From assembly GCA_037074765.1 (NCBI GenBank), contig JBAMDO010000578.1, positions 248,001 through 312,000 on the forward strand: 64,000 nucleotides of DNA, in the 5' to 3' direction. Each line of letters opens with the position of its first letter. Positions within the stretch are counted from its first letter, which is position 1. A model generated the notes under the pieces. The model searched no databases and was not told where the DNA came from. It saw only the letters and a list, made by a program, of their open reading frames with translations. Shown here in pieces: positions 51,752 through 64,000 of the stretch. Origin of the DNA: Mansonella perstans (lineage: Eukaryota > Nematoda > Chromadorea > Rhabditida > Onchocercidae). The position numbers and the translations under genes are program-made.

Positions 51752-54700
51752 CTAACGGCACTCATTAGAATTAATTATGTCGATAAGATCCTTTACAGTT
51801 GGAGGTTCAAGTGTTCTAATTCGACGACTTCTTCGACGTCTTCTCCCACGAACATCAAAAGAATCGTGACCTGCGACTGTACGCTGTTGTTGCATTCGTT
51901 GAACACGAACAGCTCGTGCTTCTGCTTTCTGGAATTCCGATCCAATAATTAGCACATATTATAAAACAAGTGATAAAATAATCAGCACATGTTATAACAG
52001 TGAGTAATTAAAATGTCAAATAATCGACACCATGTTACCGATAATATTGCAGTGTGCGATCATATCCATTATCAATATATTAATTACTAACAGCAATACG
52101 GCAGTGCTTTACTGAAATAAAGTAAAACGGAAGTTTAGAACAATAAAATTTAAACCAACACTGAGAGAGTCCTGGAAAAGTCTGATAGCCTGGCTCAGAA
52201 TTTCAAAGATATTTTCCAAACTCATTTGCGAAGCACAATAATAATCTTTTAAGCAATTCTCATTATAGCGTACTTTTTTGATGGATCGTGCAAGCTGTCC
52301 ACATTTTGCAGTGGAATCCTGCAAGGAAAAAATAGATGCTCTCAAGGAATTTCAGTAAACTTTTCTTGATTTACATGGGTTTAACCTGTTATTTTGGAGG
52401 ATTCCGGAAGGAGAAGCAACTGTAGAGTTAGAGCAAAATTTTTGCATAAAGTTTACGTACCATAAGGATGGGAGAATAATGCGCATAAAGTTCATCATTG
52501 CCACATTCTTGCAAACTTTTTAACGAAATTTCCAAAGAATGGCGAAGTGATGCTTCTGATTTTTCTAAATCGTCTATCGAGTATTTCCTGAAAACTTGTG
52601 CGCCATTTTACAGTTGGAAAATCTTAAACAACACTTGTTTGAAACAACCAAAAATTTTATCCCACAAAATACTCCACAAAGCCCCAAATATTTATGCTAA
52701 CATTTGTCCTCAATTTTTCAGTTCATGTAATTAGAAAATCAGTCCCACACATCTCATCTCTCAGTACCTTTCTCCGCACGGCTTTTCACATACTATATGA
52801 CAACTTGAATCATTTCTTCCAGAAAACATTTTGCATGTGCTCAATGAATTACATGTAAGCACTAACTTTGCAGGTTCTAAAAAATCCAAGAGTTTCACAA
52901 CAGCTCGTAAACTTTCATCTGCATATTCCGCCAAAACATCAACAAGACGTGTGTTAGATGCTGCACCACTTCCTTTTGTGTTAAGAGTAAGTAATAATGA
53001 TGACAGTGCAAATCCAGAAGCATCAGCTGCGAAAGTCGACTGAAGTACTCGACTTTTTTAAAAATTTTTTAAATAAAACTATTCGTTACCTTCGTTTAAC
53101 TTTAAATCTGTTAATACTTCACTATATTAACAAAACAAAAGAAATTTCAGCGATGCGGTTAGCTGCCAGATTAAAACGAAGTATTTTGAATGTATTTTGA
53201 TATGGAAGATTAGGAATATGAATAGTACAATTAAGAGCACTAGTCACACAATCTGATTTAGCTAGCAATTAATTATTGTTAACCGGAAACTAGAAACAAG
53301 TAAATAATTCAAGCAAAATCTAATTTTATCTAACGGGAAACTTGTGAGGAAACGTTTATGTGAAGTAAAGCAAGAAATGAAATTAAAGCAAAGATAGCAG
53401 TTATATGCAACCAAATAGCACTGAACTGAGTAAGAAATAGCTGTTCTTGATTGTTTACAAAGAATAGAAATATTATTCGCTTTCAATTTTCTCCCTTCCC
53501 TGATTTACATATAACTTAATCATAACTCAATTAATTACTAATTGCCAAGAAGTAAGACGAACTTGATTTAAAAAATTTCCGTATTGCAAGCAACGATGAA
53601 AAAAGCCGCTGATGGAGGTAGAATTGTATAGCTCGTCGGTTGCGGTCAAAAGTAGACGAGTGCAATCAAGTTGCCGTGCAAGCTGTAAGTCAAAGGAATT
53701 TTTCAAAGAAATTTCGAAATAACTCATGAAGTTCTCAAATTGGATCTCTATAGAATGAATTTTCCCAAATTACAATAATATCGCTTATTGTAATAAGGCT
53801 AATATCAGATATCACAGAAATAAGCTCACATCGTTTACAATATTGTCAGCAAGAACTTTTAATTCAATACGCAACTTCAGTAATGGTTTTCGTGCAATTA
53901 AGAAGCAAAATAATTCGGCATCTTTCAAATTACTGGCGCTCTCCATTTTTGCAAAATATGCGAGCTGCAAAACACTTTAATCGAACTACCTTCATTAGGT
54001 GAGAGTATTTTAAAAAGCATGCATCATCCCGCAATGGAATATGGAACTTTTTGGGCTATATTATGAAAAGTCAAAGTTAACGCACTCAGTGACTCCAACA
54101 TAATACTGCATATGGCTAGTTTCTGCGCCAGACACAACCGTCAATATCAGCGATTCCTTTTGAATAAATTTATTACCTCTGTTTTTTTTTTGCTTATTGC
54201 TACTGATAATTGTTAGCTATAACACAATAGCTTGAATTTCCATCACAAACCTATTATATCAGCTCATGTAATCCGCAGTCAAATTGACTTTCCTAATTTT
54301 CTCAAGAAAAACACATTGTAACTTTCTTATTTCTTTTCTCAAAATAGAAAAAAATCATTTTTTCTCTCACTATTACAGCATATCACTATTACGGAATAAA
54401 TTCCGTTGTAAAATATTCAAATTTGTAAGAAAAAGATAACCTCGTCGGGTGATGGAAAATGTTTTAAAAGAGAAGCCAAGTAATCGAGAGAAAGATCATT
54501 GATTGCAAACGATTCTAGTTTTTGTACCAACTCTTTCAGTGTAAGTGGACGGAATCTTAATAAAAAAACATGTAAAGTTTCAAATGAAAATGAAATAACG
54601 ATAGGAAGATTAAATCTTTTTGCTTCGGCTTTCTGTTTTAAAATTTATTTATTTCCCAAATCCAAGATTATGTTGTTGGTACTATACAACATCGGTGCAG

Positions 54701-57700
54701 ATGATTGGTAAAAAAATGATATATTCTGAGATGCATTTCACTTTGATACTATGCATGAAATCTTACCTTGAAATAGTTTCAAACTAAAACTAGAAGAACG
54801 TTTCAGCATAATAATCGAATTTAAAAATAGAACAGGAAATCATTCTATCAAAAACTGAAGCAAGTGTTCTAAGCTCATAGTTTTCGAACATTATCCATCC
54901 CAACAGTTAGTAGCTCAAACAGTCTTTCCTCGAATACTTAGAGCACACAATAAGTTCAAGTTTGTGTTGAAAGTTTATGAATTTAGGAACACTTGAATAA
55001 CCAACTTTGTTAAACAGAGAAAAATCCGCGACATACAAAGGCTTTGCTGACGCTTACATGCATTAACAAAAGCCAAAATTTTTTAGATGCGAATATAAGC
55101 AGTGTTATAAAGAAAGTATGTAATATGTTTTTTAATTAGTCACCTTGCAAGGACGATACCCAAATTGAGTGCTCGTTTTTCCGTAAGAGCACCAATTACT
55201 GCAGTTTCCTTTCCATGATCAACACCTATATTTCGTGTTCGCTCCTGAGTGGCAATAATACGAGAGTTGGATGCTCGCTCGAAAACTTTTTCTAACTGCA
55301 ATAGTTTCAAAAAACCGAGAATTCAAAAAAATGCCACAGCAAATAATATCATATGATGTCGTTGCTTTATAATACTTACCTCCCCATTTTCCAAAAGTAA
55401 CCTGCTAAAATCTTTTAGTCAAGTTCTATTTCATTTTGTTGCTTTCATATTTAAGAAATACACTGATCGTTTCCCCAATCCCACATAGATCGAGGCAATT
55501 CTTAAATTTTTCAGAGATAAATCTGCAGATGATAGAATAGGACTGGCTCACGGTAATAATGTTTAAAAAACGCTTTCTCTTCATATTAACCCAATTTAGC
55601 ATCGCAATTCTACTAACCCGCTCGCGTTCCTGCTCATTAAATTCAGCATAAATACCGCTTTGATCACTCCAGATGGTCGGCCGTGTCACTATCATCTCCG
55701 GCCTCACTTTCTCCCATGCAACTGTATTAGTTGAACAATTCTTTCTTGAAAATATACAAAATCGACAATACGCTTAAGCAGGCTTGTTTTTGTTATTGAT
55801 TAATGAAATTCTATCTTAGTTCCTATCTCGATTTCAGTATCACTAAATTTTTTATAGTTTTCTTTGAATCATAGGTATTTTTTAAAAAAAGTTTTAAAAG
55901 AGAAAGATCACGAAATCAAATCTTAATACGGAGTGATCTTAATATGAATAAGAATTCATACTAAGATCATTCCAAGCAGTGATCAAATGCTAACACTAAT
56001 TGGTAATAAAAGAAACAAAAAAATATTACTTATATACGGAAACCGATTTAACGACAACTGGAGATTCAGTAACGGGTTTCTGTTTTGCGAGTGAAGGATT
56101 CAGAAATTCGGGAGGAGGTGGAGGCAAAGGAGGTGGGGGAGGTACAGAAGCAATTGTTGGCTTCGCTGTACTGAAATGCATAATCTGTTAACGTCCAAAA
56201 CAAGAAATTACCTCAATGAATAATTTTATTTTGGATTTAAATAATTTGTCATTTTAGCAAATATTCTTTCTTTACTTCTTTACTGAAAAAAGCTTCTTTA
56301 CCTTTGTTTCTCGACAGATGGTGAACATTGTTCGGACCTAGCGCCTCTACTGCAGCGATTTTGGCGATCTTCGTAAACTGTGATTTTGTTGTTCACTCTC
56401 TTCACTTAATTTTGTGCTAGAAAGTATTGCAGGAGCGTCATCATCTATGAATGGAATATTTGCAATTGTGATCTTCTGACTTTTACTGTAGTGTTTCATG
56501 CGAGAAATTGATCGAGGTCGTCTTATTGCCTTGAAAATACTCAATGCTAATCACGCAGCAATTTCACAGCAATAATATATGTGTCACATGAAAAATTGAA
56601 AAAATCTAGCGAAAATTCTGATATTAGTCAAAACGCCTCACCTGGGATTTCATTCCGTTATTTCAAGGTCTAGCTCCAAAGAATAGAAGTGAAATATTAT
56701 AACAAACATTAACGATCCATGTGGTATAAAAATAAACTAGACAATAGTTGTGAATTAACTGCTACAGTTGAAGAAATATTTAAGTAACGCAAGATAACAA
56801 AGTAAAAACATGAGATACATAGAAACCTGCGGCAATGGCGAGAATTTATTAAGGATCAATTGGTCCTGAACAGTAGTGCATCCAGTAATATCTTGAGAGA
56901 CTGTAGTGTCACAAGAATCATTTTCTACTACTGAAATTTTAGTAGTTTAATTCCTGAAAATTTCATTATTCTTGGCAAGAAAACAGTTAAAGTTACTCGT
57001 TTCAGTCTGTACTCCTTCACTCCGCATATGACCCCTTTGTAGACAGCGCAGTACATCGCGCAACCTTGTGCCACTTGGTTGTATTTTTGCGACAAGCTCT
57101 AGTATATCCAGCTTAAACATTCATTTCGAAAATGTTCATACTTAATGTTAAAAAACATCCTTTATATTAATTTTAAAGAGCTGATTTTAATGAATAGGAA
57201 AAAAAAATCAAAAATCTTACTAAAACGTCTATTTCTTAGATAATTTCCAAGGTCGGGAAACCTAAGTGAATAAGTTATTCTGTCAATTATCTTTTCCATG
57301 ATTAAAAAAAAGAACAGTCCTCTAATGTTGTTGAAAAACTTTTTAAAGTGTTGTCTCCATCGAGAGGAGTTTTTAATGCTGAAGAAGGTATAATTTCAAG
57401 AAATTCAGTTTGGTAATAAGTATAGTAAAATCATATGACAATTTTTAGACTTCATAAATTAAGACAGAATATATCATACCAAAATCTACAAAAAAAATTA
57501 AAAAGGACATACCAAAATTTCAGCTGATGCTGAATGTTTCAGTTTTACATACGCCGCCTGGAAGATATCAATTGGATGACGACGGGTACCTCCGCCCACC
57601 AAATTATCGTTGGATTCACTAGCGAAAAATATTTCCAATTCTGATTCAATTTCTCGATTTCTCGATTCAATCAGGCTAGGTAGAGCACTAAATAGACCCA

Positions 57701-60700
57701 GTGCTGAAATAGATTCGCTATCAATAAAAAGTAGCTCGAAATTAAAATCAAAATTTACGACTTAAAAACAAATTTGGATTCATTAATTAATCGGGCTACA
57801 GATCTTCTTGATACAATCCAAAATCAAGTCTTTTTTTTCTGAATAATCAATAACAAAGAAATTCACACTGTATTAAAACTCTTCATGGCTTGCTTACACA
57901 TTAAGTCTTGTCGTAGTGAATAGCGTTGCATGTAATCTTTGCATTGAAGTATGATTCGATTCAACGAAGCCAAATTTTTTGCCTTTACATTATCACTAAT
58001 TGCTTTTGATTGAAGCTCATACAAGATAGTTTGCACACCGCGAGTTTCCTGGGAAAGATATATCAAGTTAAACTGAGTTTAGTTACTTTTATTTGCTATA
58101 CTTATGAACATTATAAGCGGCATGATCAATAAACAATGTTTGAAGAATTGGATAAAAAATAAAAATATAAGAACCACTTTTTTTTTGGCTTCTAAGAAAC
58201 AAATAATATCAGAAATAACAAACTTTATTCAACAAATCGAACGAGTTCTTCTGTGATACTTGAGGAACTGATGTTGATGGCATCGTTTCTGAAACTTCAT
58301 ATTTCTCTATTTTTAATATTTCTATTTTCTGCCAATATGCTTTTTGCAACGGATACTAACTAAAAATTATCTTTTTCACATGCTTGTTCTTTTTATTCAA
58401 AAAAAGCAAAAATCCTACATTTCTATTCGAGCCTAAAATAAAATTTATGTAAGTTCAAAAAAAAAATCAATCAAACAAAAATAACCATCACGCATTTCGA
58501 AATTCGAAATATCAACATGTTGCACCGGTAGAGGTGAACCACCTTTTCCGGAATCGGTGTCAAAACTTCCTTGTCTCGTAGACTTCTCGCTTACGTCTTC
58601 TGGGCCAAATGAAGCTGGAGATATAACTCTGAACATCTCATTGGAACTACCACTTCCACAAAAAGCTGTCACATAACTACCAGAGGAATTACTTGGAGGC
58701 GATGCATTTATATTTGTCATTGATGTTACAAATGAATCCTCATCATTGTCCGATGCTGGATGACATTCGATGTTTAAATTCTGAAAATTTTGATAAATTT
58801 TTTTTTTTTTATGAAGCATTTTTCCATCTTAAAATTTCAATAATCATCCTTAATTACTATAATGATAGATCTTTTCGTATTCTATGCATTAATGATATCT
58901 TATTTGTATTAAGTATATCAATTCTAGTAATTGATTTATAAGCTAATTTTTTAATTTTTTAAATTTATAAATTAATTAAAACATGTAAGCAATTGTTGAA
59001 GTTAAAAAAAGAGTATAAAAAGTATAAAAAGATCATTCATCGATTTTAATTAGCTTAAAAAATCAATTATTAAAATTTATACTACGTGCAATTTATAACA
59101 CTATTTTACTTAGTACCACTATTTCAGTATCACGTAGGATATAAAAATCAGAAGAGTGTTGGGTAAAAAACAAATGGAATGATGGCAATACAATAATTTC
59201 ACTACTTGCTTTCCTATCTTTCACCATCTCTTCCTCTTCTTTCTTTATACTCTTCCTCCCCACTCTCATCCCATAATTCACTCAGAATCTTAGTGAAAGA
59301 ATTCAAATTACAACGTGCCGCCTTTTTTTTTTTTTCTGTCCTAATTATAAAGTGGGAAGTGCACTTCAAAATATGTACTCTCTTTGCAACACAATGTACT
59401 CTTAAATGAGCTTTTTTCAAAAATGTAAATACTTTTGCAAAAATTATAAAAAGAAAAAATTTCACACAATTACATCAATTCTATTCTTAGAGATATCTTT
59501 AAAGCATGAATGAAGCCAATGTTTTTCAATTTAAATTTTAGTTTTTCAATTTAAATTTTAGTTTTTTAATTTAAATTTTAGCTTTCTATTAGTTTTTCAA
59601 TTTAAATTTTATTGCTGAAATTTTTTGTTTAATTTAATTTTCTATCAAATATTTTTGCATAATTTATTGCTACAATTAATGCGCAAAATTACATTACTAT
59701 AGTTATCATTGAGTTCTATAAATTAAATTATGATTAACAGATAAATTTATTTTGAATAAAATTTTTTATAAAAATGAATCTTGCAAATTATAAATATTGT
59801 AATATTATTTTAAATTTATATCATAAAGAAAAAATATTTTATGAAAAAAAATTACTAAAATTACCTTAGTTGACCTTGATGAACTTATTTTTTCGGCTTT
59901 TGTTTCAAATGCTTGCCAAAAAGATGATTGAACCTTTTTGACTGTTTTATGACCAATTGTAGAAACTAGTCCTTTTTTCTTCTTATTTCTGAAAAAAATT
60001 CATTATCGCTATTCAATCAAAAATTGATGAAATTTATTAAAACCTTACCGAGCGTAACCTTGCTAAGGTTGAGGTCAAAGGTTCGAACCTTTTCTCCTGC
60101 TCTTTTATTCCAAAATTATTCAAAAAATTTGCTTGACAATTTTCGCTATCAATGAGCAAATCAAAAAATTTATGAAATAATATGAAAATGAATTAGATTA
60201 GAGTTAACTTCAGCGTAATTCAATTTCAGCTACACGTCATCGTCTGCGTGATTTGGAACGTTGTGAAATCAAACTGATAAACAGTGCCTTGATTGTTTTT
60301 TTTTTTTTTTTTATCATAAGTAACAGTTATCTAATTGATAGACTTATTCGATATAGTTATTAATAATAATACATCATTGTTAGTGTTCAGACAAAATAAT
60401 GTTAGCGGGAAATAAACATTGGTAATTAATAATCATCAATGTCAATATCATTAATGGTAATTAATATCATCAATGGTAATTAATATTATCAGCGGTAATT
60501 AATATCATCAATGAGTGGTAATTAATATCAATAATTAATATCAATATTAGTAAAAAAAACTTATTTGCTGCTCACTGCCATTACAATTGCAATAGCATAT
60601 GTTTCCAAATCCTCGAATCCAAATTCGAAAATGACAAAACCTATTAGACTACCAACAGCTAAACCACCAAAAAACTTTCGTAATTTCCGAAAAACCGACT

Positions 60701-62319
60701 GCTGTGAATGGCAACACTGCAAATGAGTGATAAATTAAAATAAATGCATAATTTAAGTGAAAAGATAAATTATTCAATATTGTCACAGCAATACTATCAT
60801 TTAAATTTCAGAGTATACATTGAAATTTTTTTTTCCTTCTCTAAATGAAGTCCATAGAGATTTCCTGATCCGAAATGTAAGAAAAACGATGAAAGCTTAA
60901 GATAATTTAAGATGAAGATTCACTCTGATAAGATAAGATTTGCATTAATATACTTTTCAGGGAGATTTGTGTCAAGTGTACAACACATTCTGATAATCTC
61001 GTATTAAGCTAAATAAAGTTTGAACAATAATATGTAATTTCAAATTTACAGTATAAATGTTTGGATTTTAACTACATGAATAAAATTAACATTTGTCATA
61101 TGGGAAAGCTAATGCAATAATGGTTGAGACATATTTGAGCTTACCGAAAAATAAAAGACTTTATTTTTTACAGTAAAGTTCTTTCAAAAAGATCTTCCAA
61201 AAAAATCATAAAATATCAATGTAGCGAAAGAAAAATACAATTTGAAATGAAAATAAAAGTCCAGAATTGAAAATGAATTAAGTGTAATCTATCTTATTTG
61301 AAATTTCCTAGGAGTAAAATAACCAACACTTCAACACTTCAATTCATTTTAATTACTTCGCACACCTGTAAGGTAAGGAGCATAGAATGTCGTTTTCCAT
61401 TGTAATTACAATAGCCACCTATTTAAGTAAATGCAAAAATACAAAAACAAGAGAGCAAAACCAATCGTTATGCAAATTATTCAATTTTCAATCTTTTGCA
61501 TTACTAACAACTTCTTTCTATTTTCTCTAATATGATTCAACTAGAAATGAACATATTTTATTATAACTATCATTCTGAATTAAAACTTCGACTAGAATGT
61601 TAAGTAATAATAGCTAATCCAAATTTGAGCAATTCGGAAATGCATACCGCTTATCTACTTACTTCTAAATTTGAGTTCTCTTCTATCGTGATCCCTGCAG
61701 GTGAGCACATTTGTAATCAATAAAAGTTAACCTAATAATTCAAGAAGTATCTTTTGACTTGATCACCTCCAAAATCGAGTGATTTGAGATAAATAGATGT
61801 GAATGTGAATGTCACTAAAATGGTTCAACATGATAAATTAAACAAAAAATTATACTATTTCAAAATTTCTTTATTACAAAGTACATTTCTGGGATATCTA
61901 CCTGTTATAACAGTAATGTTATCATCTCGTACAAGTTCTTCGTAATTTTCTTCCTTTATTTGTTCTATTTGTAGTTTTACCTTAAAATCAAGTAGTACCG
62001 TCTGACAATCGCTTTAAACGTTTACCTTAAGATAATTATGATAACAATACAGCATTTCATGCGCAATATGATCAAATATCACAACAATATAACCTAAGCA
62101 TACAATCGTAATTTGTATAACAGAATTTTTTCAGTATGATCCGTTAACTAATCTTATTTTTATTGCAATAGCGACGAATTTGCTTCAATTTTTTTTACTA
62201 ATTAGCTTCGTTTCATGTTTGCAAATCTCTCCGCATGATTCAATTGGATGAATAGTAATTAATTGCGATGATGATAAAAGCATCGCTTCAACAATCTCAA
62301 CGGAATTCAAAATTGTCAT
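51752..62319 (-). CDS. Divergent diaphanous-related formin, about 1000 aa
   Basis: Twenty-three exons, 5' to 3': 62199-62319, 62026-62093, 61902-61980, 61663-61694, 61366-61418, 59865-59988, 58486-58780, 58224-58288, 57898-58048, 57513-57703, 56997-57111, 56827-56930, 56351-56529, 56030-56170, 55618-55744, 55144-55295, 54441-54555, 53830-53964, 53563-53682, 52867-53039, 52461-52587, 52160-52318, 51752-51928. The sum is 3003 nt and every phase fits. Residues about 280-395 resemble the FH3 region (LRQDLMSLGLFSALPSLIE). FH1 at about 535-546 is PPPPPLPPPPP. FH2 runs from WEKVRP/PTIWSDQ (about 585) through EKRALNLGIVLARF, GNFLNQ and GFALSSLLL to about 940. The tail has GRRRRRSRRIR (about 969-980) and VKDLIDIINS, a DAD-like end. 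Formins nucleate and elongate unbranched actin; FH3/DAD implies autoinhibition. The first 200 residues are unrecognised, and the start at 62319 is the first ATG of an in-phase exon rather than proven. Confidence 0.8.
59519..59608. repeat. 20-bp AT-rich tandem repeat in a formin intron
   Basis: The unit GTTTTTCAATTTAAATTTTA is repeated three times in tandem and once more after a short interruption, with few substitutions. Intronic. Confidence 0.85.
60411..60545. repeat. Imperfect GGTAATTAATATCATCAAT repeats in a formin intron
   Basis: About five to six copies of a 19-25 bp unit with small insertions. Simple AT-rich minisatellite. Confidence 0.8.
60561..60716 (-). other. Intronic ORF with a possible transmembrane helix
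   Basis: After a TTTGCAG acceptor the minus strand is open for 51 codons to TAA. The peptide has a basic start (FRKLRKFF) and a strongly helix-like hydrophobic stretch (GGLAVGSLIGFVIFEFGF). It lies in the formin intron between 59988 and 61366. In the formin phase it hits an early stop, so it is not a normal formin exon. The plus strand is open here too. It may be an alternative or poison exon, a nested gene piece, or chance. Confidence 0.25.
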
Positions 62320-62405
62320 GCCATTAAATGATAATAAAAGAGAACGTTTACTTTTTTGCACAAGTAATTTCTCTTTTAGACATGATTTAATTTTTCTCTA
62401 ATAAA

Positions 62406-62425
62406 TTATATATATATATATATAT
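62406..62425. repeat. Short (TA)n run
   Basis: About nine TA dinucleotides in a row. Simple sequence in the formin upstream flank. Confidence 0.85.
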
Positions 62426-62851
62426 TGCCGAGTGAGAAAACATGAAATATCTGTTTAGACGCAAAAACGTGAGGTCCACCTTATCTATTCTAAAACGTGT
62501 CAATCATATTCTGCACATTTCATTTTCAATGTGACTGTGAAGTGACACAAAAATGACTGAATGACAGTATCCATAAATGCATAAAGTTTATTAACCAAAT
62601 GATATTCAGGATGTCATATTAGTTAATTGGACTAAATTGACCTAAATTATCCCAGATTTTAAACTTTTATAATATACCTAGCTTATCCTCAGCATGCTCT
62701 ACCAAAGCAACATAAAATGTTCGAATCCATTTATTCGAAGTGATTTAAGTCATATTAATCCACTTAATCCGAAGTGATTTAAGTCGTACCAATCACTTGC
62801 CGTTAGTTGGCAGCCTTATTTATAGCAATACTTTTAGGAATGATAGCAAAC

Positions 62852-62966
62852 CGTATCTGTAGTGCTGAGATGATGTACCGCCAGTAATCATCTCTGCGCC
62901 ACAGCATGGAGAGCATGCTCGACTGAAGATGTCAAGCCAAGATTTTCTCTCCATATTTGTCCGCAT
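62852..62966 (-). other. Candidate alternative first exon
   Basis: An ATG at 62964-62966 opens 38 codons (MRTNMERKSWLDIFSRAC, then CCGAEMITGG) up to a donor in phase 1 (TAC G/GTTTGC). The Cys/Trp/Arg content is unusual for chance ORFs in this AT-rich DNA. Its phase fits the second formin exon (62026-62093, phase 1), so it could be an alternative formin N-terminus; it could also belong to another gene. Confidence 0.3.
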
Positions 62967-64000
62967 GTGTTTGCAGGAGTTTGTTTATAGGAGTTTGAAT
63001 TATTTCACTGCAAAAGGGATTCCGAGAAATCCTTGTATGCTTTAGGATAAATACGCTGAAACTATCTTCCTTTATCATAAATATGCGTAGAAGCAAAACT
63101 TAGAGGAAAGGAACTGAGTAAGACATTTAAGACCTTGAATGACACTAAGTTCTGATAAGTAGAAAAAAAAAGTAAGTCTTTTTTTTATACAAAACAAAAA
63201 ACGTTAATGAACAAAAAATTGATAAGCAGAATCAGTTTTTGATTTAGCAATATTTTCCTTTGTCATAGAATTAAGGCATACATTTGGTCTCGTAATTTGC
63301 TGTTTGAGAAAAAAATTGTTTGAACTTCTCGGAATAATACTTTGCTGCTACATCATTGCGGAGATTTTCTTTCCATGATATCCTATTGAACGTTAGTAAA
63401 AGCTATCATTTATTTTATAGCCTAGTTATTGTGAAGTTATTTTAAAGATGATTATTGATAGGTGTTCTTCAGTTTCATCTTCGGACATAACTTTTCAGAT
63501 AGGCTATGATTTATTTGAAAAATAAACAGTGACATAAATGACTGATTTTACTATCATCAAGTAATGAATTCATGTTTCAGAAATTAGCAAACATTACTGG
63601 CAAAGTACATTTTAAACTGACATTTGAAACTTGTATTTGGAATGAAGAATTGAAACTGCGCTTTCTAGGAGAATGCAATTACGTGCCTCAGATGGAAATT
63701 TGCTTTAGAACTGAGAGCAAAATTTGGTTTTTCCGTGTTTAGAACAGTAAATGCTCGCTATATGTACAACACAACTTCTTTCACTCTTCTCTTTTTTTTC
63801 TCTTTTTCAAAAAGTAAAACTGTTTTTCACTGGTTATGAAGTATATATGACGACGTAACCAAATGAGTGATGACAATGAATTTATTATCTTGGAAAAAAT
63901 ACAGGGAAATAGCCATAAGAAAAGAACTGTGAAAGCATAGAGCCAAGGTCGCGTATCTTAATTGTTATCACCTTAAAGCCGATGATCTTAATGAACTTTT

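Larger units (their letters stand above)
62320..64000. other. Upstream flank of the formin gene
   Basis: Contains the candidate minus-strand exon at 62852-62966, a short (TA)n run at about 62406-62425, and a 16-bp direct repeat CGAAGTGATTTAAGTC near 62735 and 62772. A short plus ORF (ATG at about 63863) reaches the window end region without support. Otherwise I see nothing. Confidence 0.45.

Noticed and set aside
62680..62760. tRNA-like pieces (TGGTAGAGCATG on the minus strand and GTTCGAATCC on the plus)
   Set aside because: The two boxes are on opposite strands and no cloverleaf can be formed.

Overview
The window looks like nuclear DNA of a nematode, most likely a filarial (Onchocercid) worm: very AT-rich, genes cut into many short exons separated by GT-AG introns (smallest about 45-50 bp), several likely trans-splice acceptors just before start codons, and nematode-type gene content. 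There are no bacterial operons, rRNA genes, CRISPR arrays or intact transposons. Few real exons appear as long ORFs, so gene models here were built by hand from splice sites, reading-phase continuity and protein motifs. Exon sums divisible by three, with phases agreeing at every junction, are the main internal check.

Layout. <1-2896 (minus): TTBK/CK1-like protein kinase, C-terminal end cut by the window edge. 2897-8481: largely empty, with E-box-like repeats, tandem duplications and a strong hairpin. 8482-18776 (minus): orthologue of erythroid differentiation-related factor 1 (EDRF1), 28 exons, about 1346 aa. 19543-20301 (plus): coding-looking segments of an unrecognised gene, divergent from EDRF1. 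20860-22730 (minus): compact 195-aa SH2-like protein. 23964-26934 (plus): 366-aa tandem CCCH zinc-finger protein of the TTP/OMA/POS type. 28017-28499 (minus): two orphan exons. 29207-38732 (minus): receptor tyrosine kinase with a short Cys-rich and fibronectin-III-like ectodomain. 41481-43224 (plus): F-box protein. 44770-45738 (plus): 141-aa membrane protein with a Cys-rich tail. 46659-48783 (minus): Yop1/REEP5/DP1 ER-shaping protein. 51752-62319 (minus): divergent diaphanous-type formin (FH3-like, FH1, FH2, basic DAD-like tail), about 1000 aa. 62320-64000: one candidate upstream exon, otherwise nothing clear.

The genes form no single pathway. They are housekeeping, signalling and cytoskeletal genes in independent transcription units, many on the minus strand. 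The most interesting points are a DYG in place of DFG in the CK1-like kinase, an SH2-like protein without a clear FLVR arginine motif, a formin with an unrecognised N-terminus, a possible new gene at 19.5-20.3 kb, and many splice acceptors that do not end in CAG/TAG.
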